Below, in pieces: positions 9,903-20,701 of a DNA stretch of 23,584 nt. A program made the translations under genes and the position numbers. Under the pieces are notes generated by a model. It searched no databases. It was not told where the DNA came from and saw nothing but the letters and a program-made list of their open reading frames with translations. The stretch spans positions 9,454-33,037 of the forward strand of contig LRSR01012547.1 in assembly GCA_001579985.1 (NCBI GenBank). Direction: 5' to 3'. How positions within the stretch are numbered: position 1 is the first letter of the stretch; every line of letters starts with the position of its first letter. The DNA is from Hypsibius dujardini. Its lineage: Eukaryota; Tardigrada; Eutardigrada; Parachela; Hypsibiidae.

Positions 9903-10268
9903 TTAATAGTAAGGGGGCATACCGTCTGCATAATCAGCACTTTTGATCTTACGCCCTTTTGAGACAGCGCAGAGAGAACTGCTCAAGCAAAAGAGTGTAC
10001 ATTTTGGCTAATATTTGTGATAGTTTTTTCGGTAATCATTTGCATAGAATATGATAAATATATTTCTGAACGAGAAAAAAATTTAGTATTTTATGGTCAA
10101 AGTTTGAAAAATATCAGATCTATACTTTTCTCGGAAATTAATCTCTAAATATGCATCGAATTAGCCGACTGGCTTCGTACGACCGCCCGTTGATGGTCTG
10201 TGGGAATTGACTAATACAATAAGGTGGTCATGTTTACACCACAAGAGGATGGTCCGACTTATCCCGGA
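9903..10268 (+). repeat. Left terminal inverted repeat of the P-like element
   Basis: Read against the reverse complement of 14156-14527, the inner roughly 300 nt (from tttgatcttacgccc inward to aataaggtgg) is identical by eye. One substitution lies further in (gaggatgg versus gagggtgg). The outer 50 nt diverges: the right arm carries about 11 extra bases near the outer end. Confidence 0.9.
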
Positions 10269-10401
10269 AGCTGTTGCAAACACAACAATATTGCATATTG
10301 CTGCGATAGATCCAATTTTGTTGGTGACAGATTTCTTGGATTATTTTGTTCTTTGTATTGTACACCAGTGTTAACTAGAATAGTTTATGTACGATTCATA
10401 A

Positions 10402-11443
10402 ATGCCGGCTTGTGCTGTTCCTGGTTGCGGCGTGGGGAGTGGTCATTATAAAGGACCAAAAAAACACCTTTTTACCGCCGACCCGGATTTGCAGTCGGAT
10501 GCTCGGCGGCGATGGATACTAGCCATTCCACGCTTGTTTGACGCTGATCATCCTGTTCCCAAGAACCTCTGTGTCTGTGAGAGTCATTTCGCTGAAGAAG
10601 ACTTCGTGCGGCCCGTCACTGGTGGAGATGGTGGAACACCTAGCAAGCAACCACCTCTCCGCCTGAAAAACGGTACAAAAACCGTTCCATCGGTTTTCGA
10701 AGGTATACCGAAATCCCTTCTTCCGTCGCACAGCGCTCCAATCCGAGAGACTCCAGATGCGAAGCGCTTGAAACGGGAGGAGCGCTGCATCGACAGCAGG
10801 AAACGGGCAGAGGAAAGGCATGCGGCGCAGGATGAAATTAGTGGGTTTCAGCAACTATGGCAAGAGTCGGCAGAGCGTTTGAGGCAGTGGACATGCCGAA
10901 CCGGAATTGTTTGGGAACTTTATCGGGAGGCGGGATCTGTTGTTTTTTTCGAAAAACGGATTTTAGGACACCTCCGCATTGTACGAAGCGTGTCCTTTAG
11001 CCACTCACTCTTCGCCCGTATTTGTCTGCTTGATTGTGAATCTGAGTGCAGTAGCCCTGTTAAATCGTGGACTGAAGTCAGAAATCTGTTGGCGGCTGTC
11101 ATGAGTGCGAAATACAGTGAGCCATTCGGGGAACGCATGCCCTTTTACAAGGATGTTATACCTGTATTAATAGCCCGTATTGAAGAGCTCTCAGTTGACG
11201 GTTCGCCGGAGACCTTTCCTTGCTCAACCCAATCGAACAAGCACGAGGCAACCACTCTCTCGTTCATCCTGGATCAGCTCGAACTCCTGTCTTCCCATCC
11301 CAAGAGAAGGCGCTATTCACCACGAATACTCGCGTTTGCCGTGGAATTATCTTCCAAGTCACCGCTCGGATATCGAACACTTCGTGACTCAGGTAAGAAA
11401 CGAAAATTCGTCGGACAGATACCAAAAAAAGGCAGAAAAATAC

Positions 11444-11495
<52 letters not shown>

Positions 11496-14057
11496 TTATT
11501 TATCGCTCTGTTTTACAGGAGCCATGATTATACTGTGTCGAGATAAACTAAACGAAACGACGGTGGATTTCTGTTCCGATGTTGGATTTGACCCACGCAG
11601 GTTTGCTGTGTTGGCAGAAGAGACGAGGGACTGCCAGAATTTACAACGAATCTTCATCTTGGAGGGAGATGGCATCCATAATCAGCGCAAACTGGATTTC
11701 AAAGGAGACAAGGTAGTCTAAAACGTAGTTCAAAATTTCACTTAAATTAAAAGCATAAATTATTTAAATTATTAAATTTTAGTGACTTTTATTTGTACCT
11801 CCACTGATTTATTTGTCTAATTATATATTTACTGCAGATCAGGGGGGCGGCGATAAATGATTCCAACATGGGGGAGCTTTCCAACGAGACGTTTGTCCTT
11901 TTTGCCGTGCAGCTCTTTGGCTCCGTCCGAGTGCCGATTGGAATTTTTCCTATTAAGAAGGCTCTCGCTGAGTACTACGCCGATATGTGGAACAGTGCCA
12001 TTCAAAAGATGGAGGAAATGGGATTGGAAGTCAATCAGCTGATATCCGACAACAACGCCGTAAATGGAAAGGCTTACAAGTAAATAACGGGGACGGATAG
12101 TAAGAGGATGAGGAGTTCACTTATTTATTTCATATTTTTTTACTGCAGACTATTGCTGGAGAAGTACGGCTGTGATACTGATCCGGACGCCGGAATCGGT
12201 TTTCCAGCAGACCGCAACCCCTTCTGTTTGCTCAACGCCAGTAACCCTCGTCCCCGACCATTGTGGATGAATTTCGACTATATCCACGAGGTCAAGTGTT
12301 GGCGTAATAATTGGCACCGGAAGGGGACTGACTGTTTGTTCATCTACCCAATGGCGGAGGGGCCAGACACGCGTCTCGGACATTTGGACTGGTCAATAAC
12401 CACCTACAAGGAGGCCAACTTTTTTCTCCTGCGAGATGCTGCGGATGCCGACAGCGCGTCTATCCTTCGGCTGATGCCGATGTTGAATGACGCGGCGCTC
12501 CATCCTTCATCTCTGTTCAAGCAGAAGGTGAAACCAGCCACAGCGATCCTTCACAATACAACCGTCACAGGTTTCAGACTAATCGCATCAAAAAACCCAC
12601 AAAAATACAGGTACTGTAATGTAGTATAATACACTGTACACACATACACACAGGCACAGAAAAAAACACAGCCACAGACACAGACAAGGTTAAATGTATA
12701 TATATACACACATACGGACACAGACAAGGAATGCAGGCAAATGCCGGGAAATGAAATATACCAGTATTTTTTTGATTTTTCTCAACCAGGCGTTGGGAAG
12801 AAACCGCGCTATTTCTGGAGCTATTCAGCAGATGGTTCAATATTGTGAATGTAAGATCAAAGAATCAGGGACGGTTCCAGCGCGACCCTGACCAGGAGCC
12901 TTTCACTTCAGTGGCTGATCCCCGGCTCGACTTTTTGAGGAGCTTCCTCCAGTTTCTGTTGAAATGGCAGGAATTGACGTCTGCCAAAAACACAAAAGCT
13001 CACCTTGGTCTGACCCAGGAAACATTCTCAGCCATCATTCGGTCGACGAGGGTCTTGCTAGAGTTCATTCCCTATATGCTGGGTCGCGGGGCGGGGTACT
13101 TGCTTCTAGGCCGCCTGACTACCGATCATCTGGAGGGCTTCTTTGGATGGCTTCGCCAGATGTGCGGAGGCAAGTACGATATCTCAGTGCAGGAAATACT
13201 GGAAGCTACTAAAAAAACCATGGTCATATCGCACCTAAAAGGTATGACCTGGGGGTAAATTGAACCTAGCAGGAAGGGGGGGGGGCGAACCTGAGTGCAT
13301 AAAAAACTATGATTAAGTTAATGCGTGCTGCAGGTTACGTGATGACTAGTACAGCACCGGTGTGGAAAGTAATCACGACCAAGCGGGAAGATTCCGAGGA
13401 GGATGTGATGGATTTTTTTCGCCTAGCAGTGAATGAGACCGATTTTCGTCCCGGCGACCTGTCAAGAGAAGATGTCGAAGTTCTCGCCGTAATTGGTGGA
13501 TATGCTGTTTTTAAGCTGAAGAAGCACATTGGAGAGTGCCGCGAGTGCCGGGATCTTTTCGACTTAGGTCGTGAAATGCCTCTCTCTGCTGGGACGCACA
13601 TCTATGAATACCTGATGCGGCTCGACCGTGGGGGTCTGACATTCCCCACTGAAATTGTTGTTCTTGCGGCAGACTCAGTCTATCGAATCTTATCTGTCAT
13701 CGGCAAACCCGACGATCCCATTGGTACGTTTGCTTGTCTGTCTGTTTGTTTGTTATTTTCTTTTTATTATAAATTTTCATTACAGGAAACGCTTTCCGTC
13801 TGGCGGGGAAACAGACCAGCATTCTTTGGACGCTGTCTGCTGAGCACTTTCGGATGCAGAACTCTTCCATGGAGAAGTTCTGTGATTCTTGTGGAAGCGC
13901 GCTCGAGAAATGGTGGTTGAGGATCTTCAAGACCCTGAGCCGCACCCTGCTGAGCAACTACGTGCGGCGATCGGACACAGAAGAAAAAGAAGCAAGGACC
14001 GTCGCCAAAATGAAGCGAGAGAAAAAGAAGTTGGATTTGCTGGCAAAGAATGCCTGA
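10402..14057 (+). CDS. THAP-domain P-element-like transposase, intact, 1000 residues
   Basis: Seven exons: 10402-11392, 11519-11712, 11838-12079, 12149-12610, 12790-13241, 13334-13723, 13786-14057. All junctions are GT-AG and in phase, totalling 3003 nt. An N-terminal THAP zinc finger (residues 1 to about 80) shows Cys4, Cys9, a Trp, and the CESHF Cys/His pair. A charged helical stretch follows, then the RNase H-like catalytic core. Likely catalytic acidic residues are Asp381 in DGIHNQRKLDF, Asp466 in SDNNAVNGK, and Asp742/Glu745 in TDHLEGFFGWLR, the last resembling the family's QDHLENFF. FDYIHEVKCWRNNW (Asp519) matches the conserved D..H..K..RN block. CRECRDLF and CDSCG are Cys pairs near the C terminus, which is Lys-rich. 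Function: cut-and-paste transposition of the surrounding element. Residue roles come from motif recall, not alignment. Confidence 0.9.
11443..11495. repeat. (ACAG)n microsatellite in transposase intron 1
   Basis: A tetranucleotide run lies inside intron 11393-11518, close to the acceptor. The intron is 126 nt, a multiple of three, with no in-frame stop. Confidence 0.9.
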
Positions 14058-14155
14058 TTTTTAGTTTACTCACTTACAACCTATAACCAGCAAAATTACA
14101 AATTTGTGACAAAAAGCCGTTAGGTTTTCGTATGCAACAAATATATATTTTTCCG

Positions 14156-14527
14156 GCGATAAGTCGGACCACCCTCTTGTGGTGTAAACATGACCACCTT
14201 ATTGTATTAGTCAATTCCCACAGACCATCAACGGGCGGTCGTACGAAGCCAGTCGGCTAATTCGATGCATATTTAGAGATTAATTTCCGAGAAAAGTATA
14301 GATCTGATATTTTTCAAACTTTGACCATAAAATACTAAATTTTTTTCTCGTTCAGAAATATATTTATCATATTCTATGCAAATGATTACCGAAAAAACTA
14401 TCACAAATATTAGCCAAAATGTACACTCTTTTGCTTGAGCAGTTCTCTCTGCGCTGTCTCAAAAGGGCGTAAGATCAAATGTGCTGATCACGATTAGATT
14501 ACGCAGACGGCATGCCCCTACTATTAA
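14156..14527 (-). repeat. Right terminal inverted repeat of the P-like element
   Basis: Reverse-complement partner of 9903-10268. It starts about 100 nt after the transposase stop codon and ends at tactattaa. Its outer end contains about 11 bases absent from the left arm. Confidence 0.9.
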
Positions 14528-14761
14528 AATGCCCTGGCTCAGATCGTCTGGAACTTCGAGACGAAGATCAGTCCCGATTGCGCAAAGACAATGACCTCTC
14601 ATACATAGGGTGGCAGTGTTAAGGAAACTCCACACGCGTTAACCTATTTAGGGTTCATATACCTTAAAGCCCCTCTGTGCCGTATTAAAACCCGTGCCCT
14701 GTATGTGTGCCTGTATCATCCTTCACGCCTCCCTTTTCTTTTCCCCAAGAAGACGGTAATA

Positions 14762-14883
14762 CACACGTGGCAAAAACCTTGCGCTAACCGAGTTAAGCCC
14801 TTTAACTCGGCATGTGTTTAAAACTACACATTGCACGAGGTATATGGCTTAACTCGGTTAGCCAAAAGTTTTTGCCACATGTG
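14762..14883. mobile_element. Short foldback (MITE-like) element
   Basis: Arms of 38 nt (14762-14799 and 14846-14883) match in inverted orientation with four mismatches as read. The shared core is ggctaaccgagttaagcc. The loop of about 46 nt contains a smaller inverted pair (cgagttaa / tttaactcg). No coding sequence is present. Target duplication was not resolved. Confidence 0.55.
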
Positions 14884-14960
14884 CAGTAGTCTGTCTACTT
14901 CTTTCACCTCAATCCGCCACTTTTAAGCGGATAGAATGCATCGAAGAATGGATGGCTATT

Positions 14961-15060
14961 GGGTTCAGTTGTGGACATGTAATAGTGATGAAAAACAGAG
15001 CCCCGCTCGCGGGTTCAGTTATGGACATGGAATAGTGATGGAAAACAGAGCCCCGCTCGC
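14961..15060. repeat. 50-bp tandem duplication upstream of EXOC5
   Basis: Two 50-bp units (14961-15010 and 15011-15060) differ at only a few positions. Each starts gggttcagtt and ends ccccgctcgc. A third partial copy (gggtccgttc) begins at 15061. They lie about 300 bp before the EXOC5 start codon. Confidence 0.85.
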
Positions 15061-15357
15061 GGGTCCGTTCGTTGACAACGTACGATTAGCTTCGCATGAC
15101 AACTGAATTCGAATTTGCCATGCGCACCTTCGATTTGTCGAATCTTTGTGAAGGTTATGCTACGCGCGCGTACTGGGTTGTTTCACATCATAGCATCAAC
15201 CATTTAATCAAAACCCATCAAAACCCATCACTAAACCGACTAGTCCTGCCTGTTCGACTGGTAACTAAGCGACTAGCCCTGCCTGTACGCGCGCGCAGTC
15301 AGTACGCTTTGTTAATGCTGATCGGCGGGTGGCACTTTCACGGCTTTCTGGTCCGTT

Positions 15358-18300
15358 ATGGCGAAAACACATTCTGCCGTATCAATTGACGCTGAGAGTC
15401 TCTGGCACGAACTCCTCGGTGTGTCCTTTGATGTGGACGAATTTTTGGAAAATTACATAAAAAACCGTATGGTCCCCAGCAAAAATTCCCTTCGTGTGGG
15501 ATCAGCCATTTTCCTTTTGGATGCTGTGCCACAATTGCGGTTGAAGCCCATCTCGGCGACTGCTCAACCGATGAGATCATTCATTGACCTTCACGACAAC
15601 ACTTTCGATACCAACCGAATTCTGTCCAGTTTAAACGATCTATTCGATGCCTGCGTCTTCATCAACAGCAAAGCGGCCTATCAGCATCAACACGCGGAGG
15701 AGGAGCTGCGACATGTCGAGGAGGAAGCCCAAGAAAAACTCATGTGTTGGTGATTGCGCCTAAATACATCTTCGAATGGGTCAGGAAGGATCTCGTTCGA
15801 GTTACTTTATTAAAAATTATTCCTAATTCCAAAAATAGAAGTCTTTTTTCTGTGAGTTAAGATGAATTTATTTTCTATTCGAAATGCAAAAAGTATTACT
15901 TTATTCGAACACGCTTGTGTTTACCTTTAGCACACATGGAGTTTTTTTATTTAATGTCGCTTTATTAAATAAAAAACACTTATTTTAATTGTCTCAAATA
16001 CAGATTTATTTCAATAACCTTTTTTTGGGAGTCAAGTTGTGTTTTATAATTTATTTAAATTGTCAAACGTCATTGAAACCACCGTAGGTCGGGCGGAGAA
16101 AGTGAAGCTCAGCCTCCACGAGGTGGAGCGACTGCAGGCTGAGCTAAAAGACCTCTCGCGGAAACTGAATCACGTCGGGGACAAGATTTCCTCGACCACC
16201 AAGCCCCAAGAGCGTCTGCTAGAGGCGCAGAAATTATTAGCGTACTTCATCGAACTGGATCAAGCGGAACTGCCCGCCCAAATGACCTTTCCGGAACTGT
16301 TGCAGAAGCGGCAGACACTGGATGATTATCAGAAAGCCGCGTACTCCGTGCTGAGTCTACAGAAAGTTGCCACCGCCCTTGAGGCGTATCGTGATCATGC
16401 CTATGAGATGGCTCGTGGCCGGATCACGACGCTCTACGAGGAGATCGAGACGGAACTGGCGCTGCTCTTCTCCCGCGGTCACGACAAGATGGACTTGCAT
16501 CTGATGCAGCAGGTGGCAGTGCTGCTGCAGAGCTTCCCCGAGGGTTTCAACGCCACCATCATGAACTTTGTCGATCGCGCGGTCCATGTGGTGGCCAACA
16601 TGTCCAACGACCCGTTCCGGCATATCATACAGGTCTGCGATGCCACATACAAGCTCATCTATGAAGTGTTTCCAGGTAGAGCAGAGGAATATATGGAAAG
16701 GTAACTCTCGCACATGAAGATGAGCGACGTTTTGGGATCTGTCGATCCTGCACTTACAATCAACGACTAGATTGAGTACACTGGAGGGTTCGGAGTATGG
16801 GCAAAAGGGGCGGAGCAGGGGGTGGTCAGTTGGTTGAGTACACTGAAGGGTCTGGGGTATGGGCAAAAGGGGCGGAGCAGGGGGTGGTCAGGTGGTTGAG
16901 TACACTGAAGGGTCTGGGGTATGGGCAAAAGGGGCGGAGCAGGGGGTGGTCAGTTGGTTGATTACACTGAAGGGTCTGGGGTATGGGCAAAAGAGGCGGA
17001 GCAGGGGGTGGTCAGGTGGTTGAGTACACTGAAGGGTCTGAGGTATGGGCAAAAGGGGCGGAGCAGGGGGTGGTCAGGTGGTTGAGTACACTGGAGGTCC
17101 GGGGTATGGGCAAAAGGGGCGGAGCAGGGGGTGTTCAGGTGGCTGATCGTTCGATTGTTGCGGTGATTCGGGAAAAGTGTTGCAACCTTCTCGCCCAGTC
17201 CACTAATTAAATTAATTAATTAATAAACTGAACTAAGCCAAGCTAATCTAACATACTAAAATAGAGTTAACCCAAGCAAGTAATTGGTTACTTTTTTCTT
17301 AAGATACTAGTTCAAAAAACTAAAAAACCAAATAAACAAAAAATGTTATTTCTGAAAAGAAACTAAACTAAACTAATAGATGTTACTTTTCGTTATTGAA
17401 TAGCCCATTAAAAAAATTGTTTAATATTTACAATCCCTCGTTCACTGGCGTAATAAATCACTTCATCCATTTGTCATCCTGTTTGATGTCACTGCGTCAT
17501 TCTATCTCCACAGGCAACCAATTTTATGTGTAGCGGTCTACTATAATCTAAGGAACTTATATTTTTTTATGAGATATAGCGGTCAACCGTGCAGCATATT
17601 TTCCTTCCACTCTATTTCTGACTTTCCGCTATGAGAGAGTAGGCACAACTTTGTTTTTGCGTGAGAAGTAGGACGTGGGAGGTACGAAAAGGGAGATAGG
17701 AAAATTAAATTAATTAAATTGTCTAAATTAAAAGATTTTCCAACTTTCCTGAACAAGAACGATCTAAATATGGTTTAGGCAAACCCCAATGAAAATATTT
17801 ACTCCGGAGGTACAGCGCGAGGTGCATCGGTAAGTCGTTTTTGGCGAGTAAATTTACTCGCGCAAATGAACCTTATTTTTCCAAAATTTACTCTCGCGGT
17901 GTAAAAATGCCCTCCATGCGGCAAATTTGCTCGAGCGGGGCAAAAATACTTATGTCTCGAATAAAATTTTATTCGCTGTAAATATACACACAGTTATTCC
18001 GCAGTTAATGAGGACGGGTAAATAATTAATTCAATAATTAATAAGACGATATTTTTGCCCTGCAGGGCTTTTGGCGGACTTTTTTGTACTCCGCTTTGCA
18101 CCGGAAGTAGTTTTTTTCCCCTACCGGAGTAAAATTTACACTTGTACGAGCAACAATTTACACCTCCATTTGTACGCCGCGTATAAAGAGAGGGCATCAG
18201 TCTGAGATTATCATTAGGGAAATGAGCTGAAAAAGGTGAGAGCAAAAACATGAAGTTACAAATTCTTACAATCTCGTGCTTTGAAAAAACACCTTCCCTG

Positions 18301-20701
18301 TTTTGGGCCGATTCACCCGATATCTTTCTGGTTTTCCCAAGATTGATTTTTATATCACAGAATAGACATTTCTAAACAAAATCACCATGAGACACAAAGT
18401 TTAAAATCGTATTGGTAGTAAAATACTAAGGTGGTTTTATTCAAAAAAAATTCCCACCAAGTGCGACTTATGCCGCTTAACGCCACTTGGTGGATATTAG
18501 CAAGTCGGAAGTGGGACTTGCTGTTGAAGCAGTTCAGTCCTACTTGCCACTTCCCACCTCGGACTTTTCGAAGTTGCGCCTGATCTTTATTGTTTACATT
18601 CGCTTCACCAAAATCAGTCAGATGGAACACGTATGGTGGAACCGTTATCTTGTTCGGAACCTAAACCAGACCAAATTATGGTGACGGTAATTACAGTTTG
18701 AACATCCGAGCATGTTTGCAGGTCCGAGCTCCGTCATGGACAAGTTCATTACGCGAGTGGTCTGCCAGGAACTGGAGCCGGTCATTGAGGCCCAACTGGG
18801 CGGCCGCACCACCGCCACCCTCGAAGCGTACCTTGGCAGCTTCTACGACCTCTACAAGCGCGTCCAAGGCCTCGAGCCGTCACTGTCCAAGTTTAAGGGC
18901 TTCCACATGGCCGGCATCCTGCACTCCCTCTTCGACTTCCACCTGCAGCGGTACATGGAGACGGAGCTGCGCTTCCTCAACCACAAATGCGACCAGCTCC
19001 TGCAGCAGTACTACGAGGTCCTCGCGACGGACCTGGAATATTACGGCAAACTCAGCCCGGTGAAGATACTTCCCGAGCCCGATGCGGACATCTTCACCAT
19101 GACCATCGGGGCGAGCAAGCCGATCCCCGTCCTCCTGGGGGACTTCCTCGCGAACCATCCCAAAACGGGGTATGAAAATAAGCTCGTTAATGAGACCTTG
19201 TGTCTGCGACTGTTGTCTGAGCTGCGGCAAGCGGCGAACCGTGTGCGAACGTTTGTGCACACGGAAGACGAGGTGGCGTCGAATCTGCTGCAACTGGCCA
19301 GTGTCGTCATGAACGGTGTGGCGATGATCCATCTGGATTATGGGATGGAAATTGGTATTCGCGCGCTGCCGCCGAGTGATCCGAAGACTGAGCCGAGTTT
19401 GGCTTTCTTGCGGCTGGTCCACCACACCGCGATGATCCTGGACTTGCTTGAGTTTCAAATTCGTGAATGCCTAAGGAGGATCGAAAGGTGGGTGAACATT
19501 TTCCATGGCTGCTATATCAGACGGAATTTATTCAGAAAGAATGCAGCTTGTCGAGTTCTTTAACGTTATTTGGGGGGCCGTTTGACTTTCCAACGCTGTT
19601 TCCAATATGCGGATTGGTTGATTAAAGGAAACTATACCCCGAGCCTCATTTCCGATTGAATGCGGTCTAATAAGGAGTGGCACAACGAAACTAAACTTAA
19701 AGTTTTGGACACTAGTTTTGAACCGAGTGCTTGATTGTAGTATTGATTCGAGCCCCTGCCACAAATTTATCCTGAACTTTTTATTTACCATAATTTTACA
19801 GCTTGCTAATATAACGCGTTCGTACTAGGCCTTTTGTTCTCGAAAAGAACAACTACAATTGACATTCTTGACAAAGTTTCATCAGATGTCAAAAAAGCTG
19901 TACTTTTTTTGCCTAAAAAAAAGAAATTGCTAAGGACCGGTTTTTATTTGCCGCCTGTTATCTATTATTGGACAGCGACAAAAAAATGGAAAGCTACGGT
20001 AGTAAACGGATGAACAACTGACCACTAGAAGACAATATTAACTCACTTTTGAAACATCTAGAGCTCAAACAACTCATTCTTAGATTAACTCCGCATTTTA
20101 CACTAACAGACTGCAGACGGAAACCTCGAAGCTGGACTCGCTGATGCAACAGGCTCGTGAGAGAATTGAACGGAAAGCGACCATCGGGATTGAAGGATGT
20201 CTTAATGCCGCCATGAATTATCTTCGACTGTTGCTGTCGCGTCAGAAAAAGGCCGAATTTTCTAACCTTTCAAAGGGCTTCGTGGCCACGCCGACAGCGT
20301 TGAAGGTGGCGGACTTTTTCCTGAAAGTGATCGAATCCGTCAAGGAAAACATCACCGGCAAGAACCATTACAATGTTTCAGCCGAAATGGGTCTGCGATT
20401 CCACCGCGAGATCATCGACCACTTGGAGAATTTTCGCTTCAACAACGAGGAAGGAATGATCCTCATCTGCGACGTGAAAGAGTACCGCGATGTGGCCTTC
20501 ATCTTGGACGTCGACGCGGTTTCGAAACTCTTCATGGAGATGCTCCTGTTGACCAATTTGCTCGTGGGGCCGGGTGCAAATTTATCGGTCATTTGCAAGG
20601 AGATCCTACGGGATGTAGAAAGTCTGGAGTCGATCGGATATTTCTTGCGGTTGCGAGAGGATTTCAAAAGTGTCTCTGATTCAGTGGAGGAGTACATATA
20701 A
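15358..20701 (+). CDS. EXOC5: Exocyst complex component 5 (Sec10)
   Basis: Four exons: 15358 to about 15745/15749, 16088 (or 16032) to 16675, 18722-19487, 20110-20701. The last three junctions are well supported by phase and GT-AG sites. The first is ambiguous: donor 15746 with acceptor 16088 gives 777 residues; donor 15750 with acceptor 16032 gives 797. Human EXOC5 has about 708. Recognisable blocks are LNHVGDKIS..RLLEAQKLLAYF (human HLGDQL..RAVEAQKLMKYF), LEAYLGSFYDLYKRVQGL (YLKNLYDLYTRTTNL), MIHLDYGMEIGIRALPPSD (EHIDYALETGLAGIPSSD), MGLRFHREIIDHLENF and CDVKEYRDVA (GVRFHRLIYEHLQQY, CDVAEYRKCA). Sec10 is a rod-shaped subunit of the exocyst, which tethers secretory vesicles to the plasma membrane before fusion. 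The N-terminal 130 residues are divergent. The start is the first ATG of the open exon. Confidence 0.93.
16774..17145. repeat. 62-bp G-rich minisatellite, six copies
   Basis: Unit starts (gagtacactg) fall at 16774, 16836, 16898, 16960, 17022 and 17084, an exact 62-bp period. Each unit contains gggcaaaaggggcggagcag followed by a ggggg run, so the coding strand is strongly G-rich and could form G-quadruplexes. Differences between units are single bases. Confidence 0.95.
17805..18190. other. Palindrome cluster in EXOC5 intron 2
   Basis: Two perfect 18-bp palindromes occur about 100 bp apart: gcgagtaaatttactcgc at 17844-17861 and cgaataaaattttattcg at 17958-17975. Between them lies gcaaatttgc. 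Related fragments (tttactc, tccggagta) recur on both sides up to about 18190. It looks like a remnant of a palindromic repeat family rather than a gene. Confidence 0.4.
18454..18493. repeat. 10-bp inverted repeat in EXOC5 intron 2
   Basis: Perfect arms ccaccaagtg (18454-18463) and cacttggtgg (18484-18493) flank a 20-nt spacer that holds a weaker inner pair. It lies about 230 nt before the exon 3 acceptor. Confidence 0.6.
19488..20109 (+). other. Intron 3 of EXOC5
   Basis: A 622-nt intron with donor GAAAG|GTGGGT and acceptor CACTAACAG|A. A second AG seven bases downstream (CTGCAG) would break the frame, so 20110 is the start. AT-rich, with nothing else recognisable. Confidence 0.85.

Larger units (their letters stand above)
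9903..14527 (+). mobile_element. P-element-like (THAP transposase) DNA transposon, apparently complete
   Basis: The element spans about 4.6 kb, bounded by long inverted repeats (left about 9903-10268, right about 14156-14527) around a single intact transposase gene. It lies between the BCH gene and EXOC5, so it breaks neither. The outermost shared bases are ttaatagta followed by ggggcat. I could not identify an unambiguous 8-bp target duplication: the flanks are acaaa on the left and aaatgccc on the right, both AT-rich next to the termini. The exact ends may therefore be off by a few bases. Arm identity and the open transposase frame argue for recent insertion. Confidence 0.88.
14528..15357. 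other. Intergenic region between the P-like element and EXOC5
   Basis: No convincing gene. It holds a foldback element at 14762-14883, a 2 x 50 bp tandem repeat at 14961-15060 and a degenerate repeat of gactagtcctgcctgt type near 15237-15290. The EXOC5 promoter and leader presumably lie in its right part. The long plus-strand open frame at 15096-15389 shows no recognisable protein and overlaps the EXOC5 start in another frame. Confidence 0.55.
16676..18721 (+). other. Large intron 2 of EXOC5
   Basis: The 2046-nt intron (CCAG|GTAGAG ... TTTGCAG|GT) has an odd composition. It begins with a G-rich 62-bp minisatellite, continues with very AT-rich sequence (17200-17800), then a palindrome-rich patch (17805-18190) and a hairpin at 18454-18493. 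I see no exon or RNA gene in it. Open frames inside the minisatellite reflect its unit composition. Confidence 0.8.

Noticed and set aside
14961-15070. Possible tRNA B-box (gggttcag) in the 50-bp repeat
   Set aside because: No cloverleaf stems or A-box could be assembled around it; the similarity is limited to a few bases.
16983-17210. Gly-rich plus-strand open frame
   Set aside because: Produced by the 62-bp minisatellite. The period is not a multiple of three, so successive units are read in different frames and give no consistent peptide.
18880-19458. 192-codon minus-strand open frame
   Set aside because: Antisense of EXOC5 exon 3, which matches Sec10 strongly on the plus strand.
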